Of a stretch of DNA of 64,000 nt, positions 59,156-64,000 are shown piece by piece. The first letter of the stretch is position 1. Each line of letters starts with the position of its first letter. The position numbers and the translations under genes are program-made. The stretch covers positions 5,964,001 to 6,028,000 of the forward strand of contig CM072528.1 of the NCBI GenBank assembly GCA_036898165.1. The letters are read 5' to 3'. The stretch comes from Silybum marianum (taxonomy: Eukaryota; Streptophyta; Magnoliopsida; Asterales; Asteraceae). The notes below the pieces were generated by a model, which was given only the letters and a program-made list of their open reading frames with translations, did no database searches and had not been told where the DNA came from.

Positions 59156-60733
59156 TTAGTTTCCTCCGCCTCCGAAGCCACCACCGTCGCCAGCTCCTGC
59201 TCCTACTCCCACTCCCACTCCAATGCCGACACCTATTCCCACACCTCCACCGCCACCGTGTCCACCACCAATTCCACCTCCCAATCCTCCTCCACCTCCA
59301 CTTCCCAGACCACCACCAATTCCACCTCCATTTCCCAGACCACCACCAAATCCACCTCCACTACCCAAACCGCCACCAGATCCACCCCCTAGGCCACCTC
59401 CGCCTCCACCTCCACCTCCACCTCCGCCTCCTCCAGCAGCTCCTCCACCTAAACCACCTCCGGCTCCAAATCCTCCGCCTTGGCCCGAACCTCCTCCTAT
59501 ACCACCACCTCCACCACTACCTCCACCCCCACCACCACCAACGCCAATACCTCCTGCACCACCCCCACCAACTCCTCCTCCAGCTCCAAAACCACTACCA
59601 CTTCCAGAACCTCCTCCTAAACCGCCACCACCACCGCTTCCTCCACCAATTCCACCACCTCCAGCACCACCACCAACTCCTCCTCCAGCTCCAAACCCAC
59701 CACCCTTACCCGAACCTCCACCTAAACCACCACCTCCACCACTACCTCCACCGCCCCCTCCACCGATACCGCCACCTCCTGCACCACCACCTACTCCGCC
59801 TCCAGCTCCAAACCCACCACCCTTACCGGAACCTCCTCCTAAACCACCACCTCCACCACTTCCACCACCACCGCCTCCACCAATGCCGCCACCTCCTGCA
59901 CCACCACCTACCCCGCCTCCGGCTCCAAACCCACCACCCTTACCGGAACCTCCTCCTAAACCACCACCTCCACCACTTCCACCACCACCGCCTCCACCAA
60001 TGCCGCCACCTCCTGCACCACCACCTACTCCGCCTCCGGCTCCAAACCCACCACCCTTACCGGAACCTCCTCCTAAACCACCACCTCCACCACTTCCACC
60101 ACCACCGCCTCCACCAATGCCGCCACCTCCTGCACCATCACCTACTCCGCCTCCGGCTCCAAACCCACCACCCTTACCGGAACCTCCTCCTAAACCACCA
60201 CCTCCACCACTTCCACCACCACCGCCTCCACCAATGCCGCCACCTCCTGCACCACCACCTACTCCTCCTCCGGCTCCAAAACCACCACCTTGACCCGAAC
60301 CCCCTCCAATGCCACCTCCACCCCCACTTCCAATGCCACCTCCACCCCCACTTCCACCGCCAGCTCCGCCACCTAACCCACCACCACCACCAAGTCCGCC
60401 ACCACCTCCACCACCTAACCCACCCCCACTTCCACCTCCAAGTCCACCACCAGCTCCACCACCTAACCCTCCACCACCACCAAGTCCGCCACCACCCCCA
60501 CCACCAAGTCCACCTCCACCTCCCAACCCTCCACCAGCACCTCCGCCAAATCCTCCACCACCACCAAGGCCTCCACCTCTTCGACCACCAAAACGGCCGC
60601 ATCCTCTACGAGGAAATCGACATCTGTAACCTCCCCATCCGGCAGTCTCGATCCTTTCATCAGCATGAGTGATTACACTGACAATGCTGAAGAAAAGAAG
60701 CAGCCCACAAACCCATTTCTGAGATAACCCCAT
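59156..60733 (-). CDS. Glycine-rich protein, probable cell-wall structural protein
   Basis: Intronless, 525 aa. Signal peptide MGLSQKWVCGLLLFFSIVSV with likely cleavage after ITHA (about residue 23). A short basic linker (YRCRFPRRGCGRFGGRRG) precedes a Gly-rich body (GGG interrupted by L, F, S, A, V, I), ending in VGIGVGIGVGVGVGAGAG and FGGGGN. The middle is a tandem repeat of 39 aa (117 bp). A TATA-like GAATATATAG lies about 30-40 bp upstream. Secreted Gly-rich proteins of this type reinforce cell walls, especially in vascular tissue (family knowledge); the role here is inference. The reverse strand is open for 356 codons of poly-Pro, a mirror of the repeat and not a second gene. Confidence 0.88.
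   Translation of the reverse strand: MGLSQKWVCGLLLFFSIVSVITHADERIETAGWGGYRCRFPRRGCGRFGGRRGGGLGGGGGFGGGAGGGLGGGGGLGGGGGGGLGGGGGLGGGAGGGLGGGSGGGLGGGGGGGLGGGGGLGGGAGGGSGGGGGIGSGGGGGIGGGSGQGGGFGAGGGVGGGAGGGGIGGGGGGGSGGGGGLGGGSGKGGGFGAGGGVGDGAGGGGIGGGGGGGSGGGGGLGGGSGKGGGFGAGGGVGGGAGGGGIGGGGGGGSGGGGGLGGGSGKGGGFGAGGGVGGGAGGGGIGGGGGGGSGGGGGLGGGSGKGGGFGAGGGVGGGAGGGGIGGGGGGGSGGGGGLGGGSGKGGGFGAGGGVGGGAGGGGIGGGSGGGGGLGGGSGSGSGFGAGGGVGGGGAGGIGVGGGGGGGSGGGGGIGGGSGQGGGFGAGGGLGGGAAGGGGGGGGGGGGGGLGGGSGGGLGSGGGFGGGLGNGGGIGGGLGSGGGGGLGGGIGGGHGGGGGVGIGVGIGVGVGVGAGAGDGGGFGGGGN
59697..60290 (-). repeat. 117-bp tandem repeat within the glycine-rich gene
   Basis: Five units begin near 59697, 59814, 59931, 60048 and 60165. 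All are exactly 117 bp apart. Each encodes GGGFGAGGGV, GGGAGGGGIGG, SGGGGGLGGGSGK. Units 2-5 differ by only a few bases (for example CCACCA versus CCATCA near 60138), suggesting recent duplication or conversion. Confidence 0.85.
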
Positions 60734-61808
60734 CTATGTAACTTAAAAACTTACTGGATCTATATATTCATGCACAAACTTTGGTTATATATATATACAT
60801 ACACACATACATGTATCCACTTGCATATATACAACCAGAGACAGCAATAATCAATGTTCCATTAGGGTAGATAATTTATTGCATGGAAAGCGTTGGGGAT
60901 ATGAACCAACTGGTGGGGTACGTAGGGATGAATATATATTCACCCATTTTAATTTCGATCATTAACATTAGAGAAAAACCTCAGTAATATATATAATTAC
61001 TTAATCATTTTTACATCCAAATAATCTTAATTTGCTTTTGAATTCATATATAATTAGGTACCTTTTTGGGTTAATTAAGTTTCTTTTTCTTAATTAATTT
61101 TCAATTCATTCTATCTTCAATTAAAATAAATCAAAGGAGACGACGTTATAATAATTATGTTAGATGGGGAGATGAGAAGAATAGAGATGAGCATTTAAGG
61201 CAATCGCTGTTGTTATATATCGCTGCCATGTATGTCCCATCGGAGACTTCTTCTTACCTTCTGCCTTTTTAATATGGTCTTTAAACACATATATATATTA
61301 TATATGCATCTACCCTGGCTAGCTAGCTAGCTATATTTGATTAATATTTATTTACTAGTATTTAATATTTGCACTTAAATGATTTTGTGTTTGCAGGAAT
61401 GGAAAATATAAACATCTATTTAAATCAATTTTTTTTTTGTTTTTATATAATAGTCCAACAGTTTCTCTGTAGAGAAAAAATGAAAAACTATGAGTTTAAT
61501 GAATTTTCTAAAACTTGAATTATTGTTATTTTATATAAAGTTTATTTCTAAAATTGTATTAAGAAAATAAATTATAAAATATTTTAATAATGTAGTGTAG
61601 GTTAAAATCTCTAATCTATTGTAGTTAAATGTACTTTTTAATGATTTTAACTTTAATTCTCTATTTTAGATATATTATAGAGAATATGCTGGATATATTC
61701 AACATTAGATTTATATGACGTCCAAAATATATTAACGTCCTAATGAAATATTTTATAGAACTTAAGTTTATGGACTAAACAAAAAAGAACCACTGTCTAA
61801 AAGACTAA
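60734..61808. other. GRP promoter side and intergenic, no other gene seen
   Basis: The stretch nearest the gene (60734-60850) has TATA-rich sequence and a TA run. A GCTAGCTAGCTAGC run lies at about 61318-61333. No gene is seen. Confidence 0.4.
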
Positions 61809-62243
61809 GGGTGCGTTTGGTACGCAGTCAGGACAGGACAGAACGGAACAGAACGGAACAGAACAGAACAGTTGTTACACGTTTGGTAAAACATGATATG
61901 ACGGAACATGACAGGACAGAACAGAACAGAATGACCAATTTACCCCTAATGAGTTGTTTAGTGTTTTTAACCAAATAACATCTGGAACCTACATGTTGAT
62001 GCTCATGATTTCCCCCCCCCCCATATGTATATATATATATAGAGAGAGAGAGAGAGACTGAGGAGAGATAAAGGGAGAGAGTGATAGGAGAGAGAAAGAG
62101 AGAGGAGAGAGAGAGAAAAAAAAGAAAGAGAAGAGAGAGATATGGAGGAGAGAGAGAGGATAGATAGAGAGAGGAGAGAGAGAGTAGAGGGAGAGAGTGA
62201 GGAGAGAGAAAGGGAAAGAGTGAGAGGAGAGAGAAAGAGAGAG

Positions 62244-62287
<44 letters not shown>

Positions 62288-62912
62288 AGGAGAGAGAGAG
62301 AGATATGGAGGAGAGAGAGAGAGAGGAAAAAGAGAGTAGAGGGAGAGGAGAGAGAGAGGACAGAGAGAGGATAGAGAGAGATGAGAGAGAAAGAGATGAT
62401 TAAGAGAGATGAGAGAGAGATGATAAAGAGAGATGAGAGATAGGAGAGGGAGAGAGGAGAGAGAAGAGAGGGCGCCGGCGGCGGTGGTGTTCGTGAGGAG
62501 GTCGCCGGCGGTGGTGGCGGCGTGAGGGAGGGCGTCGGTGTTCGTGACGAGGTTGCCGGCGGTGGTGGCGGCGGGAGGGAGGGCGCCGACGGCGGTGGCG
62601 GCGTGAGGGAGGGCGCCGGCGGTGCTGGTGTTCGTGAGGAGGTCGCCGGCGGTGGTGGCGGCGTGAGGGGGTGCGCCTGCGGTGGTGGTGTTCGTGAGGA
62701 GGTCACCGAGGTGGTGGTGGCGTGAGGGAGGAGAGGGTAAAAAGGGAACAATTTCCTTGTTCTAGTTAGTTCTAGGGGGTAAGGGGTGAACAAGGTTGTT
62801 CCACCTTTGTTCCACTTAATCCTTGTTCCACTTTCTTAAATTCACACCAAACATGGGACTAACCTGTTCTGTTCCACGCTGTTCCACCATGTTCACCCTA
62901 CCAAACGCACTC
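61809..62912. mobile_element. PIF/Harbinger-like element, family G copy 2, with GA-rich and GC-rich cargo
   Basis: Ends GGGTGCGTTTGGTACGC and TACCAAACGCACTC, flanked by TAA (61806-61808, 62913-62915). The subterminal regions repeat GGAACAGAAC and TTGTTCCAC. The interior is (TA)n(GA)n, then about 400 bp of degenerate GAGAGA (62040-62470), then about 250 bp of GC-rich GGCGGTGGTGGCGG repeats (62470-62730). The 321-codon minus-strand frame across it reads poly-Ser/Leu then Pro-rich and is not a credible gene of its own. Confidence 0.8.
62470..62730 (-). repeat. GC-rich in-frame repeat inside family G element
   Basis: Units begin at GTTCGTGAGGAGGTC-like motifs at 62489, 62540, 62630 and 62690. 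The spacings (51, 90, 60 bp) are all multiples of three. On the minus strand they read ATSSRTPxPPAPSLTPPPPP, resembling proline-rich or extensin-like sequence. The related element at 13290 lacks this block, so it was gained by this copy. Confidence 0.6.
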
Positions 62913-63279
62913 TAAAAGTGTTACAATAATTTTACAGAACGTTAAGTTGTTGGCGTTTTAACAAGTTTTTAAAGATGTTTTTAAAATAAACTGTTATATT
63001 AGTCATTTTATACAACATTATTTAAAAAAATGAGTCCTATCGATATAAACGTCCTATAAAAAATGATTGAATATGACACATCAATTTAAAGACGTACTAA
63101 AGCTGTTAAAACGTCCAAACCGTCATATAAACATATTATTACACTTTTAGATACGGTGCTTTATATATTGGTTATATGAGTTTAAGTCTTATAAATATTA
63201 TATTAACATGCTTAGACCTTTTTTTGAAGTATATAATATTTATATACGACAAATTAAACAAATAAACCCACATACCTTT

Positions 63280-63365
63280 TTATCTTTGGTGAGGTTTGAA
63301 CCTCTGACCTCTTAGAAGGTCAGAAGCTCACATACCGTTGGACCAAAAGCTCTTTAGTAACATAC
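63280..63365 (-). mobile_element. tRNA-like SINE head or tRNA pseudogene
   Basis: On the minus strand GAGCTTTTGGTCCAACGG is A-box-like and AGAGGTTCAAACCTC is a good B box, with GACCTTCTAAGAGGTC forming a variable-arm-like hairpin between them. The acceptor stem does not close, so a working tRNA is unlikely. Confidence 0.5.
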
Positions 63366-64000
63366 CTAGACATTTTAGACGTTATATAAACTAAATTTTG
63401 TTGTAGTAAAAAATCTCACGTCTCCAAATCTCATGTATGTGTCCACCAATCGCCAAAAACACATTAAAGTAAATAAATTTATATTATATGTATGAATTAA
63501 TTAATTATGTGTATTTACATCATTGTGGAGACATGATATCTTTACCCGTATCTGAATGTCCACATTTACGCTATATATACTTCAATTCATTGATTGATTA
63601 TAGTAGTTGTGTGAATTATATACAGATTTCGTTAAACAAGGATCGTGTATACCAACAATTGAACGTTCAGATGGGGTCGAGAACTTGATTGTGTTACAAT
63701 GAGATAGTCAAGAAGGGTGCATTATTGGCCACGGTGAAAATACATACTCATTTTTATCATGTTTTGTATGAATGAGTGTAGACAAATAATTAATAGACGA
63801 TATTTAATTTGGTCGAAGAAAACAACTAGTTAGTTGATTCATGTGCAAAAAGGTCTCTACTAGAATAAATGCATATGAGCTACCCTTTGGGAGAGTGGGC
63901 AACAAACTTTTCCTTACTCGATATTTGGTTTTTCGAACATTGAAAGATTGAAAATAACATGGATGGGATGGGACGGGATTGTGGGTCATGATCATGTGCA
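63366..64000. other. Intergenic to window end, no gene seen
   Basis: A partial family H MITE match (TCTCATGTATGTGTCCACCA) lies at about 63430-63450. A 66-codon plus frame at 63488 and a minus frame at 63804-63995 have no recognisable domain. Confidence 0.35.

Noticed and set aside
59223..60629. Long plus-strand poly-proline open frames
   Set aside because: Exact antisense of the glycine-rich gene. They lack a signal peptide and arise because GGN codons read as CCN on the other strand.
62142..62339. Arg/Glu-rich 65-codon plus frame
   Set aside because: Pure (GAGA)n microsatellite translation.
61828..62793. 321-codon minus-strand open frame
   Set aside because: Lies wholly inside a TAA-flanked transposon, and is composed of Ser/Leu from GA repeats plus a Pro-rich block. 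No domain, no gene-like start.
63280..63365. Functional tRNA gene (minus strand)
   Set aside because: The B box is strong, but the stems do not form a complete cloverleaf.

Overview
The window is a stretch of plant nuclear DNA: AT-rich, intron-containing genes separated by long intergenic spaces full of small transposable elements and TA/CT microsatellites. The phytepsin-type aspartic protease at 27.6-33.1 kb looks very close, by eye, to thistle/artichoke-type aspartic proteases, and the tRNA-derived SINE at 45.7 kb has an Asteraceae-like head. I therefore favour a composite-family eudicot (inference; no species is named). No prokaryotic, organellar or viral block and no CRISPR is seen.

Five genes are well supported. 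(1) WRKY transcription factor, group IIb, + strand, five exons 17004-19418, 617 aa. (2) Typical plant aspartic protease with a saposin-like plant-specific insert, + strand, 13 coding exons 27622-33105, 502 aa, plus a leader intron in the 5' UTR. (3) Intronless MAPKKK17/18-like kinase, + strand, 46477-47541, 354 aa. (4) BAP31-like ER membrane protein with a C-terminal di-lysine signal, - strand, two exons 54203-51782, 219 aa. (5) Glycine-rich, probably cell-wall, protein, - strand, 59156-60733, 525 aa, with a 117-bp internal tandem repeat. A sixth, weaker candidate is a small possibly secreted protein on the - strand at 48856-49302. Every exon junction I give was checked for GT/AG and reading phase by hand.

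The rest is mobile-element territory. Several elements have both ends and a target duplication: PIF/Harbinger-like elements with TAA/TTA duplications (10047, 11561, 13290, 29585, 41136, 42718, 61809), a CACTA-type MITE with an ATT duplication (42963), and a Helitron with 5' TC, 3' hairpin and CTAG (38460-39988). There is a decayed Ty3/gypsy RNase H fragment at about 10.6-11.03 kb and several tRNA-like SINE heads. No intact transposase or LTR pair is visible.

The most distinctive feature is a set of foldback elements (at about 1.2, 4.2, 24.2, 24.4, 24.65, 32.5, 32.7, 36.4, 40.4, 40.7 and 44.1 kb). Most share a GGTTCAA-type terminus, and most are bordered by a (GA/CT)n then (TA)n microsatellite, in mirror order on the two sides. 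They occur as adjacent pairs or triples. One triple ends about 50 bp upstream of the protease TATA box, and one pair sits inside the protease's last intron. The genes have unrelated functions (transcription, proteolysis, signalling, ER export, cell wall) and show no sign of working as a cluster.
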